From Calamus simplicifolius (taxonomy: Eukaryota; Streptophyta; Magnoliopsida; Arecales; Arecaceae): 64,000 nt of DNA. Where the stretch lies: assembly GCA_900491605.1 (NCBI GenBank), contig UESW01005083.1, positions 105,559 to 169,558 of the forward strand, read 5' to 3'. Position numbers and translations under genes: made by a program. The notes below the pieces were generated by a model. The model did no database searches and was not told the DNA's origin. It was given only the letters and a program-made list of their open reading frames with translations. Shown piece by piece: positions 1-16,957 of this stretch; position 1 is the stretch's first letter; each line of letters opens with the position of its first letter.

Positions 1-3000
1 CTTATCTTAGTAGTCATCAGCAGCGAATGTTTAGATTTGAGCAATTCTGGACGTACCATCCTTTGGCTCATGCTATCATTTCCCAGGTCTGGCACTTACC
101 CATGAGAGGTAATGCTAATTACCGTCTCTCTAGGCGGTTGGAGCTGGTCAGGCGTCGGCTCTCTAGATGGAACAGAATTAAGGTTGGCAGCTTAGTGAGA
201 CAAGTTGAACAGGCTGAAGCTGACATTGCTTTTATCCAAGAGAAGGAGGATCGGGATGGAGGTCTCTCTGATCTTGACCTTTCCTTTCTCCGGTCTAAGC
301 TTGCTCTTCATCACTCTCTACTTCTGCAGCAGGAGTCTTATTGGAGATAGAGATCTAGAGTTCATTGGATCCAGGAAGGGGACCGTAATACTAGGTTCTT
401 CCATCAGGCTACAATGAAGCATCGGGCAGCTAATAGGATCCGGAGATTAGTTGATGAGGCGGCAACCCCCAGGATGATCCTGTTGTTATCCGTGAGCAGT
501 TACACCACTTCTTCAGTCTAGATGGACTGAGTTATCTGGTGATGGGTCCCCTGTCTTCTAGGTACCTTCTGATAAGAAGGTTACTGATCTCCAGAATGAT
601 CTTTTGACCAGAGAAATCACAACTGAGGAGATACGTATGGCTTTATGGGACCTTGGGCCTAATAAGGCGCCTGGTCCGGATGGTTTTCCACCTTTTTTCT
701 TCCGCAGTATTGGGACATTGTTGGTCAAGAGGTTACTCAGGCTGTTCACAGTGCTTTTCTGTCCAGATCTATTCCTTCTGATTGGAAGCGCACTCTTGTT
801 ACTCTTGTGCCAAAGCGCTCTGATGCTTCTTCCCCTCATCACTTTCGACCGATTAGCCTGTGCACTACTTGTATAAGGTCTGTGCCCGCCTTCTTGTATC
901 TTGATTGCGGGTGGTGATTCCTCAGCTTATATCTGCTGAACAAGGGGCTTTCATTAGAGGTCGGAGTATTTCGATAATGTTCTTATTGCACAAGAGTTTA
1001 TGTATGATCTTCAGAGAGCTTCGACTAGGCAGTGTCTTATGGCAGTTAAGCTTGATATGGAGCGTGCCTACGATAGATTGAGCTGGGCCTTTCTGCATCG
1101 AACTCTGATTGAGTTTGGCTTTCATGACCTGTTCATTGATTGGATTATGGCCTGTATCCAGAAGCCTTCCTTCTCTCTGATTGTTAATGGTATGCAGACC
1201 CTTTCTTCCATTCCACTGTGGGACTGAGACAGGGTTGTCCTTTATCCCCGTTTCTCTTTGTCCTAGCTGCGGACGATCTCTCCCGGGATTTCATCAGGCT
1301 CAGCTGGATAACCGCATCGCTCCCTTTTTGGCTGGACCGTTGGGACCCCCGATCTCCCACCTTCTTTTTGCAGATGACTGTATTCTGCTGGGTCAGGCAT
1401 CTAGTCATAATGCTGCTAATTTTGCTTCTATTATCCAGTGCTACTGTCGGGCTTCGGGGCAGAAGGTCAATCTTGAAAAGTCCACAATTTGTTTCAGCCC
1501 TAAGACTTCCAGGTCTACTAGGAATGCTATTCATCAAGCTCTAGGTATTTTTACCAAGGCAGATGGGCTGTCATATCTGGGTATCCCAGTCATGGGAAGG
1601 CATCCTCGTATCAGTGATTTTGCTACTCTAGAGCGACGCATTCGGGACCGGATAGATGGTTGGCAGATCACAGGCTTATCCATGATGGCCAGGATTACTC
1701 TCATCCGCTCTGTCCTTACATCCCTTCCTATGCATCTTCTCTCTAACGCTGTGGTTCCCATCACTTGTTTGCGTAGGATTGAGAGAGGATTCAGGGACTT
1801 CCTGTGGGCTTCTTCGCAAGATAGGCATGGCATTCATCTTCAGGCTTGGGATTTGATTTGTATGCCCTTGTCTGAAGGCGGTCTTGGTATCCCGTCCTTG
1901 CTCGTGAGGAGAGATGCTCTTCTGGCGAGACATGCTTCGAGGTTTATCCTTGATCCCCATTGTTTTTGGAGCTCCTTCATGCGAGCTAGATATGGTGACT
2001 GGTCTTCTGCTATGGGTTCTCCGACTATCCGCCGCATTCTTTCTTTTGGAAGGAGGTCTGTAGTCATGCTCGCCCATTTGACTAATATGTCGTGGATGAT
2101 TGGTGATGCGCCTCGGTTGATGTTATTCAGGATAGCTGGATCACTGATCTCCCCCTTTCTCGATGGCCTCATTTTTTAGCATAGATATTCCGCTTCATTT
2201 GAGGGTGCAGGATCTCATCAACCAGGATCTTTCCTCTTGGAATATCTCTGTGATCATTAGCTTATTTGGAGAGGAGCTTGCTCGTCGGGTCCTTTCTATT
2301 CCTCTCACTTTGGGTCACATTCCTGATATGAGGTTATGGAGGAGATCTTGTTTAGCCAGGGCCCCCACTAGGGACCTTATTGAGGTATTTAGACCACAAC
2401 CTCAGGACTCTCGGGATGCGAGTTGGATATGGAAGCTCTCTGTTCATCCCAGGGTCCAATTATTCATATGGAAGCTCTTGTGGGACTGTCTACCTTCTTG
2501 CTCTTTATTGTCGAGACGGGGTCTACATATTGAGGCGACGTGTCCGCTATGTGGACAGGAGGAGGAGACTATTGATCATGCCATTTTTACTTGTCCAGTC
2601 TTGAGCGGGATTTGGTTAAGGATGAGTTATAATTGCAGAATGGATGATTCTGGTTCCTTCCGTTCCCCTTTCCTTATTGCTCTATGGAGGACTACTAGAC
2701 AGCGCAGTGTTCTCTGGGCTATTACTGCTTATCAGATATGGCTGTCGCGAAACCTCCTTCTCTTTACTAATGAGACTATCTCCCCTCTCAGACTAGAGCG
2801 GAAGGTCAGATCTATGGCTGCTGAAAGCGCACTTCTTCTCACTGCTTCTGATTCTTACAACCTTGGCCACTGGGGTTCCCCTGCTGCTATGGCAGCGAAC
2901 CGTCGGACGGTTTATATTTCCTGGGAACCCCCCTCCAGGGTTTGTAAAAATCAACTTTGATGGAAGTGTACGTGGAAGACTTGCGGGGTTTGCGTTTATT

Positions 3001-3453
3001 ATTCGAGGGACTGATGGAGCTTTGATGGCGGCGAACGGTTTTGGCTCCCTTGACTCTTCTGTTCCCATGGCTGAGCTCAATGCTGTTTGGGCAGGTATTT
3101 CCCAAGCTGTTACGCAACTTCATGCACATTGTCTGTTCATTGAGGGGATTCTCTTACAGTTATTCGGTGGCTTCGCGCGGGATTCAGCGACCATGGCCCC
3201 ATCAACCCTATTCTCAGTGATATTCAGGCTGCTTTGCGAGTGTCCACAATGTCTACATCCGTCACATCTACCGAGAAGCTAACTCTGCAGCTGATTGGGT
3301 TGCGGCGGCTGTGGCCCATCACGGAGGCTCATGAAGATGGATGCAGGGTGACCCTGCCCCTCTGCCCTTAAGCAGATTTTGTACTCTGATATTTTGGGCT
3401 GACTCGCACGAGGTTTATGTGATCGGCCGTTTGTATCAAAAAAAAAAAAAAAA
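1..3453 (+). mobile_element. LINE (L1-type non-LTR retrotransposon), 5' end outside window
   Basis: The copy enters the window inside ORF2 and runs through reverse transcriptase, a zinc-finger region and a C-terminal RNase H domain to a run of 16 A residues at 3438-3453, which marks the 3' end. RT followed by zf-RVT and plant-type RNase H is the usual arrangement of plant L1-type LINEs. The reading frame changes several times and has internal stops, so it is a dead copy. Its last 60 bases resemble the 3' end of the minus-strand LINE at 4327-6916, so the two belong to one family. The 5' end and the left target-site duplication are not in the window. Confidence 0.9.
27..3330 (+). pseudogene. 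LINE ORF2 remnant: reverse transcriptase, zf-RVT, RNase H
   Basis: Consecutive frame-shifted pieces give a recognisable ORF2 protein. At 27-470 lies the linker between endonuclease and RT, including a W-x-Q-E-G-D-x-N-T-R-F-F-H type motif near 358-410. RT signatures follow: APGPDG near 670, KLDMERAYDR near 1045, RQGCPLSP near 1227, and the catalytic FADD at about 1367-1378. YLGIPVMGR near 1575 is the usual post-RT motif. A zf-RVT region (W-K-x-x-W-D-x-L-P, then C-x2-C...H-x4-C) lies at about 2436-2606. The RNase H domain starts near 2938 (VKINFDGS) with the AELNAV active-site segment near 3070. Stops at 350 and near 1227, plus frame changes near 870, 1180, 2170 and 2900, make it non-functional. 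Product identity is firm; exact breakpoints are approximate. Confidence 0.88.
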
Positions 3454-4326
3454 CTACCTCTATTCTTCACATCGATCAAATTAAAGTTAAGTTGTGGAAT
3501 CGTAGGATAACTTCTTCAGGACATCAAGAATGCATCTCTTTGCCGTCCCGTGCCGCAAAGCTTTGTCAAAAGCTAATCTTATGTACCAATTTAGGATAAA
3601 AGGAGAGATCTAGTTTACCATGAGCTCGTTCGGTTTCGCATGTAGACCATGCATCCCAGCTTTGATAAATTTATGCCAGCAATATTCCTGGAAAAGTGGA
3701 AGGTGCTTGCCAAGTTGATTTAAATTTCTCATTGGTTTTGTCGAAGACTTGGATGCTAAAAAGTAAAAACAGACCGCGATTAAGGCAGATAACAACTGGA
3801 ATTAAGGAAAAGAAAAACCATATACGCTTTTGGATGACCTGATGTTTAATATTAATTTAGCAAATATGATTAGTGGCTAATTGTTCGATAAGGCACAGTG
3901 CCACCAAATAGGACCAGTGGAAGAAAATTGTTCTAGCGCACATCCCATAGCTAAAACCATGCTATTATATTAATTATTTTAGTTCTTAGATTAGATTTTA
4001 TCTATCTATGTATTAATTATTTTAATATTATATTATTAGAATATAATTTTATAATATTAAATTGTGTTATATTAATATAAAAATAATATCAAACATTTTT
4101 TATATGAATGAGGGTTATTTTGCTTTCTAAATTTTAAGCCAAGATCATTTTGTCTAGAGATGATTTTGAACATCTAATCTTATAAATTAGTATGAGATTA
4201 CTGAACTAGGTCTGATTTTAAACATAAGATGATATTGTAGAATTATTGAGATACAATTAAATATGATGATTTTACTTTTATCTGAATAATTGATAATCCT
4301 CAATAGTTTGTCCTATACCAAACAAA
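3454..4326. other. AT-rich spacer between two LINE copies
   Basis: No reading frame with recognisable content. The stretch becomes strongly AT-rich from about 3960 onward. It separates the poly-A of the plus-strand LINE from the poly-T (minus-strand tail) of the next LINE. I see no RNA gene or promoter signal that I can support. Confidence 0.5.
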
Positions 4327-6916
4327 TTTTTTTTTTACAAACAGGCGATTATACCATCTGGCACGAGTCGAACCCGATAGATCAGATTACATAATTTACT
4401 GCAAGATAACAGGGCAGGATACCAACATGCCAACCCCACTGACCAGGGTGACAAGCAGCAATAGAGGCAACCTAATCAGCCGCAGCGTTGGCTTTTGATA
4501 GACATGATGGATCAGCGGCACACAAGTGGACTCGAGAGAAGCCCAAATATCAAAGATCAGGGGATTGTGAGGGGTGCAAAGGTCCACATCCCGTCTAATC
4601 CAACGAACAACCGTTAAAGAATTTCCCTCGATGACCAACCGGTGAGAGTCCAACTGACGGACCGCATAGGTGATACCTGCCCAAGCAGCTTGAAGCTCAG
4701 TCATAGGGACTGAAATGTCGAGAGAGCCATGTTCACCTGCCACGAGCAACACTCCATCTAGCCCCCTAATAACAAATGGATCCAGCAAGACGACCCGATA
4801 CAGTACCATCAAAGTTCACTTTGATATAACCCAGGAGTGGGGGCTCCCAAGAGATAAGGACCGTAGTACGGTGCATTGCTGAAGTAGTAGGGGAGTCCCA
4901 GTGGCCGGGTCTGTCATAGTGAATACCAGAAACTGAGCGGAAGTACTCCATTGCGAGGGAGACAACAGTGCGGATGATCACTTGAGGCGAGACCGACTCC
5001 TCCACAAAGACAAACTGGTTCCGGGTCAGCCAAATGTGATAAACTATATAAGCATAAAGGACACCCTGAGAGCGAGGACTGCACTGGGCTGATAGACGGA
5101 TGGCAAGCAAAAATGAAAGCCGAATGGGTCCCTCCTTCGGCATCCATGGGGTAAAATGAAGCCGCTGCCAAATCCAGGATGCACGAGAACATGTGAGTAA
5201 GACATGCTCAACCGTCTCATCCTGAAGCCTACATATCGAGCAAAGAGGCAAAATGGGAGACCGCGGCTAGCTAGGAGAAACAAGTAGGTAGGCGGTCCCA
5301 CGCAATCTTCCACAAAAAAAGCATGATCCTGGGGTGGATGGGCAGACGCCAGATCCAAGCAATGTCACCCAGCCCCGAAATCCGAGGGCGAAAGCTATCA
5401 ACAAGATCTCTAGAAGGGGCACAAGGGAGGCAGGATCGATGCCACAGCCTGGTATCAGAAACAGTAGAAGAAGCGAGAGGGATGACAAGGATCCTATGCG
5501 CAAGCTTGGTCCAAATAGCCGAGACACTGAAGGGGCATGCCAGGCAGGATGATCCTAGCAAATCAAAGCCGTAACTAACATAGAGGGACCAACATCAGAG
5601 CTGAGGAAGGTCGACCAACGGGATAGAGGAAGATCAGCTATCCAAGTATCTTGAATAATATCAATAGACCTCCCATCCCCAAACATCCAATGGATGTCAG
5701 ACATAATAGTAGGGGCATACTGATAGATCGCTCTCCAGAAGAAAGAACAGCCTCGGGAATATAGAAGGCCAGGTTGGCAGACCAGCCGCCATATCTACCT
5801 CGCATGACAGTGCTCCAGAAGCAATGTGGATCCAACAGGAACCTAGAGGCGTGCCTAGCGAGAAGAGCTCTCTACGAACCGCCAAAGACTGGATCCCCAG
5901 ACCACCCTCTCGAGTAGGCAAACAAACAAGATCCCAGGACAGAAGATGAAGACCATGGCCCCCCCTCGCATCGATGCCCAGAGGAAATCGCGGAAGCATC
6001 GCTCATCCGGTAAAGGCAGATAGTTAGAATCAAGGCGTTGGACAATAGATAAAGGGGAAGAGATGTAAGGATAGACCGAAGCAGCATAAGTCGCCCCATC
6101 ATAGAGAGACCAGAGACCTGCCAACGATCCAATCGATCAGAAATCCGACGATCAAGGTCCCCGAAGTCATGCTGACGAGGTCACCACCCCGTAATGGGGA
6201 TCCCAAGGTAGGACAGTCGGTCAGAGTAAGTTGAGATCCTAAGCAACTAAGAGATGGTAGCACGGCGACGTGGAGAAGTCGAAGGGCTGAAGCACATAAC
6301 AGATTTCTGTAAGTTGACCTGCTGACCGGAAGCCTGACAATAAGACTGAAGGATAGTGGAGCAGCAACCGCATTCTCAACAAAGTAGGGCTGAGCAAGAT
6401 ACAGTCGTCTGCATGTGAGAGAGAGGGGGACCCTGGGGCCCAGGCATATAAGGCTGCAGCAAAGCCCCCAATAGCCTGAGCAAACGCCTGAGACACATCG
6501 GCACATAGAATGAACAGAAAGCGGGAGAGGGGACAACCCTGGGAGACCCATGGCAGAGGGGAAAAAAATGGTCGGACTGCCATTGATGAGAATAGAAAAA
6601 GTGGGTCCCTGAACACACATCATAATCCAATCAATGAAGAGATCAGCAAATCCGAACTCCCGAAGCATCTGCCGAAGAAATATCCAGCTAATCCTATCAT
6701 AAGCTCTCTCCATATTTAGCTTGACAGCTATGAGACTATGTCTACTAGTCGTACGCTGAAGATCATGCATAAACTCCTCAGCAATAAGGGCATTATCAGT
6801 GATACTGCGACACGAATAAAAACCCCCTACTCCGGAGATATCAGACGGGGAATCACCCCTTGCAACCGAGTGACCAAAACATGAGCATAGACTTTGTATA
6901 GAGTGGTGCACAAGCT
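4327..6916 (-). mobile_element. LINE (L1-type), 5'-truncated copy upstream of RPN11
   Basis: Read on the minus strand, the copy begins abruptly inside the RT domain at an S-L-C-T-T-L-Y-K motif near 6912. It continues through RT, zf-RVT and RNase H and ends at a tail seen on the plus strand as T x10 (4327-4336). Protein and 3'-end similarity to the LINE at 1-3453 place both in one family in opposite orientation. The 5' truncation is typical of incomplete target-primed reverse transcription. I could not find a convincing direct target-site duplication. Its truncated 5' edge is about 280 bp from the RPN11 start codon. Confidence 0.88.
4396..6911 (-). pseudogene. LINE ORF2 remnant: RT, zf-RVT, RNase H
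   Basis: Minus-strand pieces in several frames cover the C-terminal two thirds of a LINE ORF2. The order from the 5' side is: VKLNMERAYDRISW (about 6730-6690); the SQGCPLSRFLF motif near 6540; a FADD-equivalent with H-A-D-D in place of F-A-D-D near 6415; the post-RT segment 6130-5700; zf-RVT with C-x2-C and H-x4-C near 5245-5175; and RNase H (YIKVNFDGT near 4830, MTELQAAWAG near 4710). Many stops and frameshifts separate these, and the N-terminal RT fingers are missing. The copy cannot encode a working enzyme. Confidence 0.86.
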
Positions 6917-7198
6917 GATCATTTAAGCTTAGATCATTTAAGCTTAATTTACTTTAAATAGTTGAGGATTACTTTTTACATGAGCTGAATCCTCTCTGCA
7001 TATGGCGACAACTTTGTTGGATGCGAATCGGAACGCACAATCTCCCCTAAATTGGATGGTAGACTTTTACCCCAATAAGCCGGTGCTGGAGCTTTTCCAG
7101 GTGCTTGAGTCCCACGGTATCCGTGTTCATCTTTGCGAAGGGTGTGTCTCTGGGGAAACATAGTGCGGCCGAGTGGACGCAGACGGCAAGAGATTGAG
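6917..7198 (+). promoter_or_regulatory. RPN11 upstream region / presumed promoter and 5' leader
   Basis: This 282-bp segment lies between the truncated 5' edge of the minus-strand LINE and the RPN11 ATG. It therefore contains most or all of the leader and some or all of the proximal promoter. It starts with a tandem ATCATTTAAGCTTA-type repeat (about 6918-6945) at the LINE junction. A 53-codon open frame lies at 7002-7163. No clear TATA box was identified. The role is inferred from position only. Confidence 0.4.
7002..7163 (+). other. possible upstream ORF (53 codons) before RPN11
   Basis: An ATG at 7002 opens a frame that closes with TAG at 7161-7163, 35 bp before the RPN11 start codon and in a different frame. 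Base composition is gene-like, without the AT bias of the surrounding intergenic DNA. I do not recognise the peptide (starts MATTLLDANRN). It could be a uORF acting on RPN11 translation, a leftover exon of another gene, or chance. Whether the RPN11 transcript includes it is not visible from sequence. Confidence 0.25.
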
Positions 7199-12145
<4,947 letters not shown>

Positions 12146-12759
12146 TAGCACTGCATTGCAGAACAAACAATTTTCTTAGTTGATCAGAGTTCCATCTCTC
12201 AAAATGAATCTCGTTCAGATTGGCTTTTGAGGTTTGATGATATTGCCTTAATATTTGAAGTTGTCCATTGATTTATCTTCATTTTTGGACAATTGTGCCC
12301 TGATTGCTATCCTTGCACCCTGCCTTAATGGAGTTTGCGACGTGCGCTACAACTTGTGTGGAGTCTATATCCGAGGCGGTATCGTGATTCTTACCATTGA
12401 TCATGTGTATCGTGATTTTTACTATCGATCATGTGTGTTGATTTCTCTCTTGGTCACGAATAGATTTAGAAAAATAAAAAATAAATATCCACTCGCCTCC
12501 TCTTCAAGGAGAGCAAAGGATATATCCGAACCAAAGTTGTCAATTTCGTTTCGTTTCGGTCGTTTCTGCAGAGACATTTCGTTTCGGTAGCTTATCCGAA
12601 AAGATAAGTTCTGCATTTCGTTTCGGAAGATTTTTCGATCGTTTCGGTGCGTTTCGATATATTTCGGTCATTTTCGATCGTTTTTAGCCGTTTCGGTATG
12701 TTTCGGCCGTTTTTGTAAAATATTTTGGATATCAATTTATGAATTATTAAACCTTTCAG

Positions 12760-12762
<3 letters not shown>

Positions 12763-12849
<87 letters not shown>
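12763..12849. repeat. (TA)n microsatellite inside the hAT-type element
   Basis: Near-perfect TA run interrupted once by GATATA. The apparent minus-strand frame through it (alternating Ile and Tyr) is a repeat artefact. Confidence 0.95.
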
Positions 12850-12851
<2 letters not shown>

Positions 12852-13006
12852 AAAAATCCTAGTTACCCTATCCTTATTTTAAAAAATATATATATATAAC
12901 AAAAAAAATTCTAGTTACCCTATCCCCACGATCACATCTTAAAAACTCAAACTCTTTAATTTTATTGTTATTATTTACGAAGAATAGAATTATGAATAAA
13001 TTTTTC

Positions 13007-13008
<2 letters not shown>

Positions 13009-13051
<43 letters not shown>
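13009..13051. repeat. second (TA)n run inside the hAT-type element
   Basis: Pure TA repeat. The flanks of the two TA runs (ACTCTTTAATTTTATTGTTATTATT and similar) are themselves related, suggesting internal duplication in the element. Confidence 0.9.
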
Positions 13052-13054
<3 letters not shown>

Positions 13055-13217
13055 AATTCTTAAAAACTTAAACTCTTTATTTTTATGTTGTTATTATTAT
13101 TTATAAAGAATATAAATTATAAATAAATTTTTTATTATATATATAAAGATAAATATTTCATTTCATAAGCTAAACCGATACATAATTCGAAATGAAATTG
13201 ACATCCTTGATCCGAAC

Positions 13218-14951
13218 GTTTTTGACATGCACCATAGAACTAATGGATGCATTCAGCCCTTAGGGTACACTGTGGGACCATTGCCGTGGACTTTTTAAGT
13301 TTTAACACCAATAGCGTCGGCGGACCTTAATTATTTTTTAAAATAATGATAATTTAGATACTATAGTTTGAAGAGTTTTTAATTTAAACTTTGAAATTCA
13401 TAAAATATCAAAATAAAGTCTTATGGTTTTTTAGTTGCTGTATATAAGCTCTTTCGTTATTTAGAATTATGATGATCAGCATATGTGCATTGCATTTGTT
13501 AATTATTATTGGGCCAATTGACTCCATGGGCTATAATGATCGCATCTGAACTTGGCCCCAGCTTCCTAGACGGTCTAGCTTCTAGATGGCCTTTCAAGTC
13601 GACCTTTTCTACTCGGCTCTAGCTTCCTAGACGGCCTCTCCAAGTTGGCCTCCAACTCTCAAGTCGGTTGCGATCTTTTTCTACTCAGCTTCCGCCTTTA
13701 TTCGATCAATAGAGTTAGCTTGGCCTCCCATGACGGCCTCGGTCTCTTACGAATGGATCCAAACAGTCACTTGCCCAATGGATGAGGTCGAGCGACGGTC
13801 CACTAGGGCCTGGGCCAGTGAAAAGGGACCTTGAAGTCAAAAGGGCAAGGTGGATGCTGCAAGCATCATCTGTACCTAACACAACACAAGACTATAATGA
13901 TCAATGCTGGGAATAATGGCTTTTGATGGCGCCGACAAGAAAAAAAAGGTAGGGAGAAGGCCATCCCATAAAGAGGTGGAGAGAATGGGAGAAGGCCATC
14001 TCAGCAAAACCCCATTTCTCTCCCTCTCTTTCTCTCTCTCTCTCTTTGCTACAAATTTAAAACGGACCGAACCTAGGACCTTCCGTGACCTCAACTCCAT
14101 AGCTCCCGACTCCGAACGACCGCGAGAGGATGATGAACCAGAGATTGAGGGGAAGAAGAGAGAGTTCCATGGGGTCCCGACTTTCCGCTCCAAACCCCCA
14201 CGGCTCCGAACTTCCTCCCGACAATTCCTGAGGTCGTCCGTCCCAAGCTCTCCGCTCCAGCTCCACAGATGGACCAGACTCCATGTTTCTCGGCCACGAC
14301 CGCCTCTTCCCGGCCTTCCACGTCGTCCCCGGCTCTGTCCTGGCTCGACACTGGATGTCGAACTATGTCCTAGCATCGTCCCCGGTCTCTTGACTGCTCC
14401 CAGCTGCCTCTGACTCCTTCAGAAGCTCCTGGACTCTTCTCTCAGCACTCGGCCGCCACCAGCGCTGCGGCCCCAGCTCCCAGCCGTCTTCATCTCGAAC
14501 TCGCGGCCTTTGCCTTCATCCCAGTTTCCGAAGTCGCTTCGCTTCAGCTCATCCCCGACTCCAGCTCCCACTCCATGCCTTTGGCTCTCAGCTGCCCTTC
14601 ATGGCGGCCACATGGCACTCCCTGGTCCCGTGCATGCATGAGAGCGTCCATGGCAACGTGGCAAGTAGACGTAGAAGGCGGGGAGGCTTACGTGCATGGG
14701 AATCTATGTGCATGGGGCTCACATGCATGGCTCCACCACTGTCCACACGTCTACTCACTGTCTGCACAGGATAGTGGACGTGCAACATAAAGGACATATC
14801 TGACAAGTACCGTAACGACCATCCACTCTGACGAAGCTTGACCCATCAATCAACTGCAGCCACCCACTTTGGTGGGACATGGCCTGCAGCTATGATATAC
14901 CACTATATCATTATAAATGCTCTAATAAGTGGCAGCACCTTAAGTCTCACG
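13218..14951. other. unresolved repetitive-looking intergenic DNA
   Basis: No convincing gene. At 13560-13760 a degenerate GCTTCCTAGACGGCCT / CTAGATGGCCTTTCAAGTCG motif recurs several times. A CT microsatellite lies at about 14023-14046. A 169-codon plus-strand frame at 13904-14413 has a low-complexity Arg/Ser/Pro composition and an overlapping open frame on the other strand, so I do not call it. The segment 14640-14760 is rich in GTGCATGG repeats. It ends at the target duplication of the large copia element. It could be remnant LTR sequence of an unrecognised family. Confidence 0.45.
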
Positions 14952-16957
14952 TGTTGGGAGAAACAATCCCCGAGGCATGCATATTTTAAAATTTTGATAA
15001 CAATTATCAATACGGAATTTTAAAGATTACATACTAATCTATCTAACATGCATCAAGATCATATCTTACCTTGTATATAGGATCGATTGATCCAAATATG
15101 CATATAAAAAAATATCAAGATCATATCTTTATCTTCAAGATGACTAGTCATACTACTTATCTTGAAGCCTGCCTTAAGATCTAGGAATCAAATCGTTTAC
15201 CTTAAGAACAGTAGGTAAATCCTTATTGCTCTGCAGTCGTTCAATCGTCCGGCCTTTAGTATCGTCCACGCGAAGCCCCGAATGATCGGATTTCCGGGAG
15301 TGCTAGCTCACGGAAAAAGCTTTGCTGATCTTGAATCCTCCCACTTGAATCTTCCTCTAAGATCCACAACGCTTCCGCTAACACCAGAATCACTAGGATT
15401 TTTTTATTCTAACATTTTTAGAATTACAATCCACGACATATCGTGTATTGTTATTTTGTGTTTTCTGGTGAGGGAATGCCCTCTATTTATAGTCTCAATT
15501 TAGCCTTAACATTGAATTCTGACATTAAGAGTTCTGTCGTTTGGTAAAAGCGAAGAGATGCCGAAGGCGCGGCGCTTGGTTAATTTCGACGCTCGGCGAA
15601 AACCAAAGAGACGCGGCGTTTGGTTTAATTCCGACGTTCGGTGAAAACCAAAGAGTCGTGGCTAAATCCGACGTTCGGTGAAAATTAATGTTAGGCATTA
15701 AATTCTACATGAGAATTAATCTCTCATGAGATGAGATTTTAGCCATCTCATCATATGAGATCCTTATGCGAGAGGTTTGGGTTCAGGTGATGGTTTAATC
15801 TGATCTGAATTTATTTGACTGAACCCACATAGATCATGGTCCAAGTCCAAATCAAATTTGGCTAGTTCTGAATCTATTTAAATCCAAATCAAGTCTAATT
15901 TCAAATCAATATTTGAAATTGACTAGTCTTTCTAATAGACTTAAACCAAATTGAATTTTATTCAATTGTACTTAACCCAATTGAGATAGTTCAATCAATC
16001 AAATTGATTAATTAATCATATACGATTCTCAATTGTTGATCAGCAAACAGATCATCTTAGGAAACTTCTATGCGTGTGACTCTCTAGGTTCGAACCTAAG
16101 CCGATAGCATAGAAACAACTTTCTATACTAATCGATGTGCCCATCTAGCAATGGAACCCGACGTCCGGATAGGTCAAAGAGTTACCGAGCAAACTTCAAG
16201 AACCCTAAGAAACAGTTACCGTATAATTCATCCTCTTGACCACAAATGCTAAGGATGGCTTAAGAGCCTGTCAACTCTAAATAGCAAATCCATAAAGTGA
16301 TTTCAACTTTAGTGATCATGTGACTTTCACATGAAGTGCCTTGGCCAAGGTCTTGCTTAATTGAAACACAAGCATTTCTCCTTTTAACGGGATAGGTCAA
16401 ATTCCATCTTGATCCATAATTGACTACCACAAGTACTTGACTGCACTCAGTAACCTTTCGTAGCTAGATTAGAAATCCAGGTGGTCCGGCACCTAAGTAC
16501 AATGAGTTGCTTGTTAGCCACTGGTTGTGATCTTCAGGTCTGAAGGATACTTATACCTATATCTTTTCGGATTAACTCTTGACAGTAGAGTATCCGGAAA
16601 TGAGTCACGTTCGGTGAAATATACTCCTACACTTCCATCTGTATGTCATACTAGTGTCTCTATACTCCTTGGTTAAGAGGACAACCAACAAATATGATAT
16701 ACAATGTCCTATAATTGATAGTACTATGACCCTATCATAGTATATCATTTGGTCGCGAACTCTTTTAAGGACCTTCAAAGATAAATCCTCCTTTATCGTG
16801 AAGGAAAATCCTGAGGGCTTCATTACAATCAGGAGTATTAAGAAGATGTTCTTGTAATGAATAAACTGCCAAATAACTTTTATTAATATATCAATTTATA
16901 TACAATTTACATTAGCACAATCATCAAATGATTGGCTTTAGGATATAATTCCCAACA
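14952..16957 (-). repeat. 3' LTR of outer copia element (2006 bp)
   Basis: Bounded by TGTTGGGA and TCCCAACA and matched along its length by 30529-32495. It differs by substitutions and by a block at about 15545-15690, where CGACGTTCGGTGAAAACCAAAGAG-like units are present in more copies than in the other LTR. The same LTR family appears again from 63562 to the window end. Confidence 0.95.

Larger units (their letters stand above)
12532..13209. mobile_element. non-autonomous hAT-type element (MITE-like, 678 bp)
   Basis: The element begins CAAAGTTGTCAATTTC at 12532 and ends with the reverse complement of CAAGGATGTCAATTTC at 13209. The imperfect terminal inverted repeats are about 22 bp with 4 mismatches. 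Both ends fit the CARNG start typical of hAT elements. It is flanked by an exact 8-bp duplication ATCCGAAC (12524-12531 and 13210-13217), the hAT target-site length. Inside are many TTTCG/TTTCGG subterminal motifs (12540-12715) and two long TA runs. No transposase frame is present. It sits 387 bp beyond the RPN11 stop codon. Confidence 0.78.

Noticed and set aside
12592..12852. Ile/Tyr repeat protein on the minus strand
   Set aside because: Translation of a TA microsatellite.
13904..14413. 169-codon plus-strand frame and overlapping 166-codon minus-strand frame
   Set aside because: Low-complexity Arg/Ser/Pro composition, open on both strands, no domain recognised, embedded in repetitive DNA.
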